A stretch of DNA of 64,000 nt from NCBI GenBank assembly GCA_025991245.1, contig BQMJ01000003.1:124001-188000 (forward strand), in the 5' to 3' direction. Positions 11,179 through 23,561 of the stretch are shown here, piece by piece. The position numbers were made by a program, and so were the translations under genes. Within the stretch, counting starts at the first letter, position 1; every line of letters begins with the position of its first letter. The notes below the pieces were generated by a model. It had not been told where the DNA came from. It worked only from the letters and a program-made list of their open reading frames with translations, and did not search any database. The DNA is from Galdieria partita (lineage: Eukaryota; Rhodophyta; Bangiophyceae; Galdieriales; Galdieriaceae).

Positions 11179-11457
11179 ATGAGAAGACTCGGCAGCAAAC
11201 TTTTGGCGTCTAATACTGACGTAAAGTTGCGAGATGTTGTCTCGTCTTTGAGGGAGACAAGTATAGTGACTGGGTCGTCGATCAAGAGTTGGCTTCGTGA
11301 CGTCAATCAGTGGTATGAAGAAACGTATTACAAAAAGGGAAAAGTTGATCCCTTGGTGCATTATATGTTACTTTGCTTTGGAGTTGGCTATGGCATCAAT
11401 TACTCCCATATCAAACATAAAGTAGAACATAAGAACGATGATATCGAGAACTTGTAA
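11179..11457 (+). CDS. Small membrane protein, ATP synthase subunit f-like
   Basis: A 92-residue frame starting at an ATG. The N-terminal half is polar. Then WYEETYYKKGKVDPLVHY leads into a single hydrophobic stretch (MLLCFGVGYGINYS) followed by HIKHKVEHK. This tail layout (Lys-Gly-x-x-Asp/Ser-P, one membrane helix, then Tyr-x-HxKH) resembles mitochondrial F1Fo ATP synthase subunit f/Atp17. The call rests on this short motif only. It is intronless and head to head with 5-oxoprolinase. Confidence 0.45.
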   Translation: MRRLGSKLLASNTDVKLRDVVSSLRETSIVTGSSIKSWLRDVNQWYEETYYKKGKVDPLVHYMLLCFGVGYGINYSHIKHKVEHKNDDIENL

Positions 11458-11658
11458 CTGTAAGAGACCTGTTCGTGAAATGTGTACCTAACCTGGAGTG
11501 TTTGTTTGGTAGTGTGGATTCGGCGAAATACCTTATCATTTGTGAAGGTATAGTAAAAGAAGAAAATTGTGTTGCAGTCTCTTGTTCCACCCATACAAAG
11601 GTTTGCTTTATATAAGACTAGTTTCCCTCAACCCACAAAGACGACTTGTTCTCGTCTT

Positions 11659-12607
11659 TCAAAAGACTTTAGGAATAATTCTGTATGGCACTTTTTCACG
11701 ATAGCTTTTGTACTCTTCTCCAAACTTTTTTTCCAAGAAAGTTTCTTCCACCTCCACCTTTTTCATTAGTAAATAGAGGAGTCCCAAACTTAATAATAGA
11801 CGTTCCGAAGAACCCGTGGTCCCTGAAAACCCGAAGCTAGCTAAAACTACCCCAAGGTACATAGGATGACGAACGAAACGATACAATCCTTCCGTTCTTA
11901 ACTGACTTTGAGGAACTGGAGCTGGCCAGGGTGTTAATTGCTCCTTTCCAAGATCAAAAGCAGCTTTCAAAATATATAAGTATTTCGTACAATAACAACA
12001 CCATAATTACCTTTTACTAAAATAGACAAGCCCGTTATGAGAGTGGATGGCCCAAGAATGAAGTTTATAAGTGCATCTGTTGAGCCTGGTTCCCTCAAGA
12101 TCAATAACAGCACAATCAGTTGCAATGCTGCATAAGGTTCACCCCTAGAAAGTGCTTCTCCAGCAGCCAAGTTAGCCCAAAGTACCTTTGCAGTAGCTTT
12201 CGCTTGTTCGACTGCTCCTTCGAACTTTATGTTTTTGAAATAATTGGTAAACTCTTCTACTTTTTGTTCCCATTGCAAACTCCAAGGGCTTTCAATCAAC
12301 TTTCAGCATGCGAGTTGGAACGATATAACTGTTGTGCGTACCTGGTTTCTTGTCCAACGTCTCGTTCAACTTCAGTTTGACCTTGTTTTGGCTTAGTGGT
12401 GTTATCTTGAGAAGAAGTGGGACTCATTTCGAGCCCCTCTTTAGCTTGTGTTTGTTTCCTCTCGGTAGTCATCGTAACATAAAATGGCACGGAACAACAC
12501 AGTGTTCTTGAATGACTGCAAGACTTGTGACGGAATTGTTGAAAGTTTTGGATATTATTTCTGTAACCAGAAAACACAGAGAAAGCAAGGTTAACCCTTT
12601 TCTTCAT
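11659..12607 (-). CDS. Membrane methyltransferase, PEMT/ICMT-like
   Basis: Three exons (12342-12607, 12011-12288, 11659-11963), introns of 53 and 47 nt, about 283 residues. Joins restore QET|SPWSLQW and ILVK|AAFDLGK. The N terminus is Ser/Lys/Arg-rich and could be a transit peptide. The middle has two to three hydrophobic helices. The C-terminal third carries EGLYRFVRHPMYLGVV, then a helix, then EETFLEKKFGEEYKSYREKVP. This is the pattern of isoprenylcysteine carboxyl methyltransferases and phospholipid N-methyltransferases, which use SAM at the membrane. Which substrate is methylated is not visible. Its start is 147 bp from the divergent heat shock factor. Confidence 0.7.
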
Positions 12608-12754
12608 GAAACAAACTTTCAATATTCAACACAACTCCCTATCAACTCTTCCACTTCAACAACTCAGAGGAAAATGATTCTTTGAGGAATTTCTATTTTG
12701 GGATATTGACGGAGTATACGATAGTTTATATGTAAGCAAACGGGATTTTGTGCA

Positions 12755-13906
12755 ATGTTTGTAAGAAACCATGAAAAAGATGAACGCAGTGAACTTTCTT
12801 CTAGAGAACTTTCGAGTTCTTCTGCAGATGATAATCCCGGAACTAGCAGAAGGGGTGAAACTTCCGCACGAGAGGACGTTGCTAGGTTTGTAAGAAAACT
12901 GGTCTCATTCGTGGATGACCCTTCTTGTGATGATATCGTTTCATGGAATGAGACAGGAACTGGCTTTGTCATATGGGACAGTAATGCTTTTTGCTTGTAT
13001 GGAGAAACTGCTTTGTAAAACTATCTATTAATCCTATTTTCAGGAAAGTACTTAGCTGCTACTTTCGACACACGAATCTGTCAAGCTTTGTGAGGCAGTT
13101 GAACCAATATGGGTTTAGAAAGACTGCTCATTCAAGGTATGTAATTCTTTGTGTGTAAGTTTGTGAATTTACTGAATAGTTTGTGGAAAGATGGGAGTTT
13201 TGTCACGATAGTTTTCGACGAGGAAGACCGGAACTGTTGGGAGAGATAAAACGCGTCTCAGTGAGCTCCAATGTTGCAGGGAAGTCTTCTAAAGCGTTAC
13301 TGCAGACTCGTGTTCCAGACTTTGTCGAATTCTCGCCTTCCTTTGGTTTGCCTTTTACATATTCAGCAGCTGAATTGCAAGAAGAATTGATGGATATGGA
13401 CCGCGTTGAATCGTCACTTGTTAGTCTTCAAGAGGAAGCCAAGCTATTGATGACAAAGTTAGAAGAGTCGAAGTTGCAGTGCGATGAGTTGAAACTGTAT
13501 ATGGAATATGGAAGTGCTGCTGTTGATGAGTCCAAAGTTGTAAAGCAGGAGAACAAACCAAAGGCTTTTGAACGGTTTGAAAACAATAATCGGGGTATGT
13601 GAGACTCCCTTGACTGTTTATTTCTCTATTTACTGTATCCTTCCGACAGAGAACAATTTATCCGCTGCTTCCTTATCCAATATGGTACCTGCACAAGAGC
13701 AGGAATGGAGGACCTCTCATAGGAGTGGAGCTGTTATGCCTCAGCAAACTCTTGAGGACGGAATCCAAGGACAAGCGCCTTCAGTTGAACTGTTTTCTTC
13801 TACGCCCCATCCAACGAGATTTACTAGTGAGTCGGTATATCGTCGATGGATAAAGGCTCAACTACAACGAGAAGCAGAGTTGAGGAAGCTTCAAACCGAT
13901 AGATAA
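12755..13906 (+). CDS. Heat shock transcription factor
   Basis: Four exons: 12755-12996, 13044-13136, 13191-13594, 13650-13906; introns 47, 54 and 55 nt; about 331 residues. The DNA-binding domain spans three exons and is restored by the joins: [11 protein letters not shown].., [30 protein letters not shown] and [15 protein letters not shown]. This winged-helix domain binds nGAAn heat shock elements as trimers. A coiled-coil HR-A-like segment follows near residue 180 ([19 protein letters not shown]...). For the second intron the acceptor at 13190 was chosen over the one at 13179 because only it gives the canonical RWEF. The C terminus is Gln-rich and low in structure. Confidence 0.88.
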
Positions 13907-14290
13907 TGGAGACAAGCTAGTGTTCAACATTTTACCTTTGTTGTATAGTTTTGCATCTACACGTAGAATACGTTTGGCATATTGCTGTTGTTCATTTCAA
14001 AGCTTTCATTATTGTTGAATTATGTACTGTGAGGATTCTATGGAATGCGCACCAATGGTTGTGAAGGTCTGTTATAGACGCAGCATACGAAGTTGTTCTC
14101 TTATTGATGAGAGTTTTCAAAGTTGAAACTTGAAAACTACACGACTTGTGAAGAATATTCAGAAATGACAAGTGTTTTCATAAAAGCTTCTTTCCCATTT
14201 TATACAGCAACAAATCAAATCCTTCTAAAACATAGAACTTGACGAGTTATCGACACATAATATTTCGAAAGTTACTGGAAACTTAAACGG
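13907..14290. other. Convergent intergenic gap, 384 bp
   Basis: Lies between the 3' ends of the heat shock factor and bL33m genes. AT-rich, with short T runs. I see no open frame of note, repeat or RNA gene. Confidence 0.5.
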
Positions 14291-14476
14291 TTACTTCAAC
14301 TTTGTTTCTGTAAACAGCACATGCTTTCCAACGATAGGATCAAACTTCATGAGCTCCAATTTGCCTGGGGTGTTTCTGGTATTCTTACTTTTGGTATAAA
14401 AATAACCTGTGCCTGCCCTGCTTAGAAGTTTTATAAGGACACGTTTGCTCTTTTTGACTACTTTCTCCTTTCCCAT
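14291..14476 (-). CDS. Mitochondrial ribosomal protein bL33m
   Basis: Intronless 61-residue basic protein of the mitoribosomal large subunit. [30 protein letters not shown] and [10 protein letters not shown] match bacterial and mitochondrial L33 throughout, and the length fits. It has Ser/Thr and no zinc-binding Cys pairs, as in the Cys-free L33 type found in mitochondria. The ATG at 14476 is preferred over an upstream GTG. Its start is 33 bp from that of the divergent 14510 gene. Confidence 0.9.
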   Translation of the reverse strand: MGKEKVVKKSKRVLIKLLSRAGTGYFYTKSKNTRNTPGKLELMKFDPIVGKHVLFTETKLK

Positions 14477-14509
14477 CACTAAAAGACTCTGGCAGTCTCA
14501 ACCGATGTT

Positions 14510-17500
14510 ATGAACAACTTGTGTGAACGGTTTCACGCGCGCTCAGTCCCCAACGAAAGTGGTCAATCAATGATAAGAGAATTGGACATGGAACAGAGCT
14601 TGTCTACTTGTGCTAGTCGTGTGACTAGTAGAAGGTTAGAACTAAGAGAACGAATTGTTGCTTTGAATAGTTTGTTTGTGATGTCAGAAAACAATCAACG
14701 TGTACCAAGCAGCTGGGAAGATTTTGTATTTAGAGGTTGTTTGGATTGTCTTGAACAGGCCTCGAAACAACGAGCCTCTTTGGAAACAGAGACAAATAAT
14801 CTTTGGAAAATTTTGGAACGTCTATGTCAAAAGAATCCTTCTTGTATACCAGATTTGGTTGGTTTACCTGACTTGATTGAAAAGGAAATGGGAGAGCATC
14901 TAAGTGAAGAACGTTTGGTAAGAACTCCGTTGCTTAGCTTGATCTAGTAGCTAGATACTGATATCTATGAGTAGAAGTCCATTCAAAATATTTTATGCAG
15001 TATGATAATGGAAAGACTCACTTTGGATATTTTGACAAGGCTTGTAACTGTTCTGTCACAGAAAGTGTCCTCTTCTGTTGATCGGCTGACATCATGTTGG
15101 AGTGATGTATTTTGTATTTGTTTGGCTAGCCTGTTGAAAGTCATATTACTTCATCTAAAAGGAAAGAGTGGTACCAAGACCTCTTTAGATAACCAGTCAA
15201 AGGAATTGTTGCTTTCTCTGTTGGCTTGGCGGTTTCCTTGTTGTACGTTGGATCCGTGTCCAAGTTATGACCTAAGAAAGCAAACAGTAAGACGTCTTGT
15301 ATTTTGTACTGTTGCTATGCAAAATTGTTATGTAGTTGGGGAGAATTCATATCGTTATGAAGCTCTAGAATGGATTGTCAAGCATTCTCGATTGGAAATG
15401 CTTCCTAGTGCATTGAAGAGCTTTGTGCAACATTGTTTGGATGCACCAAATAAATGTATTGTTCAAAGTGCGAAAGAAGATTCTTCGAATCACAAGCGTC
15501 GACGTGTTGCAGTTACTGAGAAAGACGACAGACAAGAGTTACTGATGGAGATAGGAACTCTTTTGATAGAAAGATATGCACAGGATAATGAAATCAACAA
15601 TAAGGAAAGTTGGATGCAGGTTTTTATAACATTTCTGCAATTTTTGGAAAATTATTGTATCGTATTAGATAGCATATGGGAGACTGAGAAACAAAGCAAG
15701 TGGAAAGAAGCTTTAGCTGTTATGAGCTGCTTGTTGGAATCACATTTATGTAGTCATTTGATTGCTTGGCAAGGAATGCTATCGTTGTCGAATATTTCTT
15801 TTTCTATAATTGCAGCAAAGACGGAACAAGTGATAACGTCTGTTGCTGAGTTGGAAGAAGATGGTCAGTTATGGAAACCAAACGGTTGTGTTTTTGTGCA
15901 ACTTATTTGTCGGATATTAATGAAATATAGTGAATGGCGACAGTTGAATATCTTTCTCGACAAGTTGTGTACAAATATCGTCAGTAAGAGCCTTTATTTG
16001 ATATTTCTATCATCTTTTCAATCCAGTTTGGTATTGTGTCTGATGAAAACAACTCCAGAAGAATTTTCCGATTGTTTCGATGGAATTTTAAACTATTTGG
16101 TTACATTATATGAAGAATGCAAGTCTTCTGAAGAATACGAAAAGCCAGGGAAGAAAGAAAGATCGGTTTTATATTTGCAACTAATATTTCTTTTATTGAA
16201 AAGTCTTATTCAAAAAATGTCCAACCAAGAAGCGTCAACCTTTTACTGGAATTGTCTAAATAAGACCTTTGAAAAATGGATATTACCGTATTTAATGAAG
16301 GACGAGAAACATATTTGGTTATCTGAGGTTGAATGCTGTCTCCTTGTTTCTGCTTGGATGACCTGTGAATGTCATTCATTTCTGTTGTTTCCTTCGAGTC
16401 ATGTGAAGATCGACTATTTAGAACAGTTAGTTTTCAAACTCGACGAATTGGTATCAGAACATTCTTTTGAGCAATTTTCATTTTCTAATCTTTCGACATG
16501 TGCTTATGGGCTGGAATTGTTCACCAATTACTTATCGACAAGATGCAAATACCTTCAAGGAACTAGTAGAAAGCGATGGATGTCCAAGCACAAGCTTTTG
16601 GAACGACTTGTTATCAAACGTTGGATTATTCCTTGCACCATTGCTGTACGAGATTATTTATGTGTAATGAAATGGAATGACAGGTTGACCTCTTTTCAAA
16701 CATTTGAACACTTATGGATGTCATTACAACATATTGCAAGTTATTTATTATCGATTCCATCAAAGAAATATGAAAAGAAGTACTTTTCTGTTTGGGCTAA
16801 GTTGTTCTTTCCTTTGCTCCTTGTTGCAAGCTCTCATTGTTATATTTCTGAAGAAAGCAGGACACCCCAATGGATATTGGACGATTGGTCAGATTTAGTT
16901 ACTCGGCTGCTGGATTGGAGCATAATGGAAATCCTATGGGAAAGAAAACACTTTAGAAACAAGTTGTTGGAATATTGGAAGTGCGTGATTAGACAACTTT
17001 GCTTTCATGGGGAACTAGTATCCACAGTTGAAGAAGAAAGCAGTAGGACAGACTTGTGGTTAAGGCCATTCACAGAGTCATTATCGACTTTTCAAGCGTC
17101 AACTCTTTTGCATTATCTTTGGAATCATGGAATAGTTTCCATGGTCCTTCGTTTTCCATGGATGTTGTCAAAATCATTTCTTAATTGGATAGGACAACAC
17201 TACGTATCATTGTGTATGTCAGAAAAAATTCTCACAAGAGACACTACCTGGAAAATGAAGTTGGAAAAGTTTCTATGCGATATCTATTTGTGTCGCAACA
17301 TTCACAAATATTCCTACTTTTTGAGTTGTATCGTCAAACAACCAGCCATACTATGTGCAATTATACCATATGTACCATATCAAGTACAAGTTTCGCAAGG
17401 TTGGTTGAGTTTTGTGAAATGGCTCTCAAAGAGACATTCAGATGGTTATGAGCAACTGCATATCTGGCTTTTAGAGATGATGGAACCTCAATGTAACTCT

Positions 17501-18784
17501 TCCCAATTGTCTTCTGATGAGATAGGTTTGTTTTATCTTGTGATTACTTTTTGGCACCATTCTTCACACCCTCAAATACGAAAAGTACTAAAGGAGACCA
17601 TATTCCGTTGGATACAGCACTTATGGGTAGTTACTGACGATCGTTCTTTACGAATAGAAGCACTTTGTCTAGTATTACAACACGGAAAGAAGAAGAATGA
17701 TTCGTTATTCGATAGGTTACGAGAAACACTAGATCGGGGTTTTAAGACATTGCGACAAGATATCATCCACGAAGATACTCTTTCTAACTACAATCCTACT
17801 CAAGCTCGGCGTTTTTTGCATGATTACTTTCTTTGGAAAAGAGAAGCGGTTCTTTCTCAGTTGTCGAGCGAGAACGAATTGAATAGTCTACTGGCATGGT
17901 TCTTACAACCTTTGGGTCATACCATTCTTTCAGAACAAGAGTTTCAATTGAGACAATTATGTTCAATATCCTTTTGGAAACAAGTTTTGGAGAGTTTTTG
18001 GTTGCAATGGATTCGAAATGCAGTGTCTAATCCTACAGAGTTTCTCATCGCAAGCCGTCTTTGCTATGTGCTATTATTGAGTACTGATTCTGATTGGGAA
18101 AGAGAAAGAAGAATCATTCTCGAAATGTATCGACTTTTGTTTGCGATATCAATAACAGAAGACAACAATATGTTGAATACGATCCATACTGGTGGAGCAA
18201 GTGCTGTGGAATGCTTGGCTTTTGTAGCTTCCAAGGTACATTATTCGAATTTTGTGGAAGAATATGAAGATGCGATGAGCAACTTGTTTCTCTTGCAGCG
18301 ATGGTATCTTGAAAGGAAACCGCCGTTTCTTGCTGATGTCAACTCCGTTCCGTGGGAGCACATATGTAAAATTTTCTCAAGATCTGTGGAAAAACTAAGG
18401 AAATCAAGCCGATATCCTGTATATTTTGTTTGCAACTATGCTTTGAAGTTGACGGACTTGTTACTGAAGGAAGCAGAACCATTTTCATATGTAACTTGGA
18501 TCCACCGTTTATGGGAACCTATATTGGGGTGGATGAGAAAAGGATTGTCCACGACTTGGTTAACTTGGTTTCTCTTTCAAGTTGTTGACCTGGTAGAACA
18601 GCAAAAACCATCACTCTTTAACGAACCTTTGTTCATAGTAGAGCTTTGCAAATTGTTGCATTGCAAACCAGAGGAAACTGTGGCTAGAGGTAATCTTATA
18701 CATCCCAAGGAAAGTGTTATGGAAAATATCAGGTCATTGTTGCAAAGATATTCTGAACGATATAAATATAAAGGAAAGGCATAA
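14510..18784 (+). CDS. Large helical protein of unknown function
   Basis: Two exons, 14510-14917 and 14975-18784, with a 57-nt intron; the acceptor at 14974 is chosen because it keeps phase (EERL|KSIQNIL). About 1405 residues. I do not recognise the family. The sequence is alpha-helical throughout, with many Leu, Trp and Cys, short helical pairs suggestive of HEAT/ARM-like solenoid repeats, and a basic patch near residue 330 (HKRRRVAV) that could be a nuclear signal. No catalytic motif or membrane helix is evident. It is followed 90 bp later on the same strand by the POL5-like gene. A ribosome-biogenesis solenoid of the Urb/Npa type is one possibility, but similarity is too weak to claim. Confidence 0.75.
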
Positions 18785-18873
18785 CGAGAGAAGAGCCTTT
18801 TCCAACCTAATAAAATGCTCATCTTTGACATTCGAACTTTGTTGGGCCAAACATACATTTTCGAGATTGTAAG

Positions 18874-21800
18874 ATGGTCGGCGTTGCCAATGCAACAGCT
18901 AATAAGCTACCCGTCAGCCAAAAAGTTTTGGACTGTTTCTGGTCACTTGCCTCAGAAAACGAACAGGAAAGAGTAGTAGCTGCAAAAGTGTTATGTGAAG
19001 AGTTAGATAATGTTGACGACGAAGACGATGCAGCCGACTATGTCTATAACAGACTAGTTGCTGGTTTGTCTTCTTCGAGAGCAGCAGCAAGGCAAGGATT
19101 TGCAGTAGCTATGACGATGTTGCTAAAATATCGCGCTTCAAAGCAGCAAATATCCAGTAACTATACTCTGGCTCACAAGTTGGCGTCAAAGTTGGAAAAA
19201 CAGTTGGATAATATAAAAATGGGAGACAACACTGAGGCTTTGAGAGAAACCAGGGAAAATATTCTAGGAACCCTTTTTGGTATTGCAGCAATTGCCAAAA
19301 CTGGATTAGTTGGAGTCGAACGTATATTGACTCTATTACAGCGTCTTGTTTCTCAAAAGAAGTGGTCCACAGGATTGACAGACGCAGTTTTACGAGTCGC
19401 TATTGAATCTTTGACGAATGTCGAACGTCATTCTTTTCGAAAGAAAGGTTCAAAAGTTCGTAAAGCCGTCGTTCAGTGGATAAACCAACGGGGAATACGG
19501 AATCCTGATACTTTGGCGCTGGCGTTGTTTTGTAAAAATCAATATGAGATAATTGATTTATCCACTGAATGCCAATATTGGTGTGAAGAAGATCCTGTGA
19601 CGATATTGATAAAGGAAGAAAATCCTTTTGTCAAAAAATCGGACGTGAAAGATGCTTTAGATTCAGTTTTCTATACGGGTTCTTATCTGCCGAGTGGCCA
19701 TATTCCTTATGTATGGTATGTTTGGCTGGATTCTCTTTCCAACACGCCGCAAAACTACTTTGCTGAATGGTGGAGTCTATTTGTTCGACAACAGTTGTTG
19801 CAACAAAAGTCGAGCACAGAACGTGTTCTTTTGGGATTGCGTTTTACAGTTGCATTACTGGAGAGGAACCCAATGAAGAAGCAGATTGTATTTCAAGTTG
19901 TTGACGATTTTTTCTTGTCTTGTTTGTTTTATTGTTGTTGCTCTTCAAAGAATCATGTTGTGCAGGAAGCTGTTGCTTTAAAAGAGAATTTGGTGGTTTG
20001 CATTGAGAAACTTTCGGGTGATGATTTACACAAGCATTTGATAGAAACTTTGTCAAAGTTTGCTTTTGAGTTATCTGGTTATGTAGACCAGCGTTTATTG
20101 TCGTTGAGTGCTATCAAATTGTCTTTAGAGTCGGTTAGTGAACTCTGTGACCATTGGCGAAAGAATTTTGTGATGAATGAAAAATCTGTGAAGATGCTCT
20201 CTGTCATATTTGCTCATTTGTCTTCAGATGATGCACGTGCTTGCTTATTTCGTTTCATTCAGGAAAAAATGTTTCAAGAAGAACATGAAACGAGTCAGAA
20301 ATGGAAAGAATCTATACTCAATGCTGTTGGTAGTGCATTGAAGAGACAGGACAATGTTGTCCTTTTACGACGACTCGTAGAAACTTCTTTGAGTCAATAC
20401 AAAGAGTTACCCATTCACAGAAAGCCCAAGGTCAACAGAATATTTGAGTTCTGTAGACAACAGATAAATGAAGTAGAAAGTGGGAATAGAGAAAGTCAAG
20501 TGGCTTTGTTGGCATGTTCTCTAAGTATTCTGATTTGTCTGTTTACAGAAGAGGATGAAATTGACAACTGGTTACAGCATAGTGCCTGGTCTATTTTAAA
20601 AGAATTAACTCAAGTTGAGGAAGACACAGACGAAGATGGGCAAGAGCTGAAGAACTTATCTCTTGTCAAATTTCTTCTTACTTGTTTGTCATTTGAAAGT
20701 CATGGAATACGTCAAATAGTGAACTATATATTTGAAAAAGTTGTTCCCATGTGTGATGAAAACATTTTTAGTTTATTGCTTTCTTATTTGCCTGGACACT
20801 TACAATGGAAAGAGTTGCGGCAATTGAAAGATCCTCATAATGCTTCTGACATATCGACTGGTACTCATTCTGATCCTGATGAAGCTTCTTTTTCCTCTGA
20901 AATGTCGGATTCAAGGAATTCAACATTATCATCGGATAATAGTGAGAATGACGAAACAGTCGATGAGTTTCCATTGGTTGACCAAGCAACATTATCTGAC
21001 TTGGATATGGACAAAGATCCGGACGAGGAAGACGAGGAGACACTAGAAGCTTATGATAAAAAGGTATCTGCCATGTTGAAAGAAATGGATTCAAAATATG
21101 TGAAGAATGCGTACAGAAGAAAGTCACATGAAGCTCTAAGGATATTGGATTTGGTTGAGTTGACTTTACATGCACAAAATGCAGCCAATGAGACAAGAAT
21201 TCAGCTACCTTGTCGTTTATGGTTATCAGTAATGGAAATGAACGGTAAGTGGGTTTGAACGCAGTTGACTGTATCTAAGATGGAATGGCTAGATATTGAC
21301 TGGGTAAATAGAGTCGATAGCATTTTACAGAAAGTGTTTTTAAGGGAAACCATAGTTCCAAGTGTTTCCGCACAACATTATTTGAATGAAGTGGAATTCC
21401 TCAAAGAGATTCTTCATCGTTTCTACAGTGACACCAAACTACTATCTGATGAAGCCTTTCGTACCAGCATTGTTATATTTGCCTATCTTCTGAAGGGAAT
21501 TCATCGTCGATACAAGTTGGATTCGAATTGTGAGATAGGCTCGGAGAATGCATCTCTGCAGAACTTTCAAGGTTATGAGGCTATAGATGAACTGATACAA
21601 ATTTTTTCATGCCAACCATTTGGAATAACTTGTAGTGGTAAAGTGATGAAGGATAAGTTTTCCAGTATCAAAGTTACCTTGCTAGAAGAAAATCTTTGGA
21701 AACGATTTCCGTTTGCCTGTTTTCTTGGCGTCAAATGTCTTTGTACTGTCTATAACAAGTCGCGTTCCCGCTTTATGAAAAGAACATGTTTAAAAGTTTT

Positions 21801-22212
21801 ACAAACGGCTGTGAAATTAGCTACGAACAAGAAGGTTGCAAATAGTACTGACTACCAGTGGCAAAGTAAGATATGTTTGTTGGAAAACCAAAGCTGTGTT
21901 GGTTGGTTGGAATCGTTGCGCTCTTTTCTTGTCACAACTATTTGCTCATTTCAGTTGTGTCATTATCATGATCTATTTGCCAAGTGCATAAATATTATCC
22001 TTCTATTATTGAAGAATGGATATGACTTGGGCGAGGAGATATGTGAGCTATTACAACGAAAACTGTCAGAGTATCCTCGTAAACAAATTCCTTCCAGTGT
22101 AGTTTGTCTTTTCCAGAGTTTTCAAAAGGAATCTATGCCAATGAAGCAACAGTTGGGAAAACGAGACGCAGAGGATTTGCTAGAGAAGAGAAAGAAAGTG
22201 AAAAGAATGTAA
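18874..22212 (+). CDS. POL5/MYBBP1A-like nucleolar protein
   Basis: Two exons, 18874-21244 and 21293-22212, separated by a 48-nt intron whose acceptor at 21292 restores frame (MN|DIDWVNR). 1096 residues. The N terminus has the hallmark of the DNA polymerase V/Myb-binding 1A family: DYVYNRLVAGLSSSRAAARQGFAVAMTMLL, here cited in parts. This is followed by a long HEAT-like body. An acidic Ser/Asp/Glu-rich stretch lies near residues 675-730 (DPDEEDEETLEAYDKK), and the C terminus is basic (GKRDAEDLLEKRKKVKR). Despite the name, yeast Pol5 is a nucleolar factor in rRNA synthesis and large-subunit maturation, not a replicative polymerase. Confidence 0.8.
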
Positions 22213-22358
22213 CGAGACAGTCTGTGTAATAAACATTCATACGATGTCTTTAGGCATGGCTATACATCTTCTTAGGCTTTTGGGGGGATTCTTGGAAATC
22301 ACCCTTTGCGTTATCTCGTCACGATCCAACACCGTCGTTTTCACCACAAACCATAGTG

Positions 22359-23418
22359 ATGAATAATGTTTTTGAAAGGAACCTTTTTTATGGCAATATA
22401 GCAAAGAGTAGGACACCCTTTTCTGCAGTATACTTGGCTGCTGGACTGTCTTCCCGTTTCGGATATCGTATCAAGTGTCTACAAGAAGTAGGAAGGTTGG
22501 GAGAAACTCTTCTCGAATTGTCCATTCGGCAACTTGCAAAATATGGATTAAGTGACATCATTATTGTGGTGAGTCGTTCAACTTATCCCAAGGTGCACCT
22601 GGTGGCAGGCGATGTCTTTCAAGGAGTTCCAATAACATATTGCTTCCAAGTAAGTGAAGATGTAGAGGATAGAATAAATGTTGGTCTCAATATGGTTGGA
22701 TAGGAAACTCCCAGTCACCGAAAGAAACCTTTGGGCACTGTTCATGCTTTGCTTTGTGCCAAGGATGTTATTGATAAAGCTTTTATCGTGGGTTTGTATT
22801 CGTTGTATAAGTTTTGATATTCAGCGTTTAGAAAAGGTATTGAATGGGGACACGTTGTATGGGGAACACGCAATCTGCAATATGGTGCAGCACATTCAGT
22901 CGAATGAAATTCCTTGTATGCCTGGCTATAGACTGGAAGATGTTCTTCCCCGTGAAGGAAAGGTGAGGAGTTGTTGATCATTTCGATTCGAGAGTTTACA
23001 ACGCTACAGGTAAATAGAGCCATCGTGAATACAGAGCGTAACTGGCTAGTAAACATTGTGGAACATTACGATATTTCTATGGAAGATATTCGAAGTGGAC
23101 TTTATACTGGAAACGAGTTGACTTCGATGAATATATTTGCTTTTCGACCTGACATTTTTAGTTTTATGGAAAACAAGGTTGGTTGCTTATTGCAAGAGAT
23201 GGAAGGTCAATTTACCTTTTTGTTAGCTGAGAGTTTGGTTGGAACGAAATTCTCATGAACCAAGCAAGGAATATATATTGTCCACCATGTTGAATGATTT
23301 GTATTCAGAAACTGGCAAGCGTACACGTGTATTTGAAACAGGAAATATTCCATTAGAACTGACCAATCCTGAAGACTTTGGATATGTTAAGAACAATCTG
23401 GATTTAGTTGGATTCTAG
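22359..23418 (+). CDS. Sugar-phosphate nucleotidyltransferase-like protein
   Basis: Five exons: 22359-22649, 22704-22787, 22837-22962, 23010-23177, 23227-23418; introns 54, 49, 47 and 49 nt; 286 residues. The fold is the NTP-transferase type: AVYLAAGLSSRFG is the nucleotide-binding loop, PLGTVHALLCAKDVI and FIV|LNGDTLYG supply the metal-binding Asp, and TSMNIFAFRPDIF follows. The C terminus ends LTNPEDFGYVKNNLD, as in bacterial MobA/GlmU-like proteins. Two donors are non-standard: GTGGGT at 22788 and GTTGGT at 23178. Both were chosen because they alone keep the conserved frame. The nucleotide and sugar substrates are not identifiable. Confidence 0.75.
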
Positions 23419-23561
23419 TCCAGAGCTAATGAATGAAAAACTGTTTTTTACGATGAAAGATTGCATATAATGTAAATACTTGAGAGTACTTGAGATTGGA
23501 TGATGGATGATTACTATCATTATCCATATACAGGCTGATTCTATTCTTCTTGTAGAACGAT

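Noticed and set aside
13177-13179. TAG acceptor for the second heat shock factor intron
   Set aside because: It puts the next exon out of frame; the AG at 13189-13190 restores the canonical RWEF of the DNA-binding domain.
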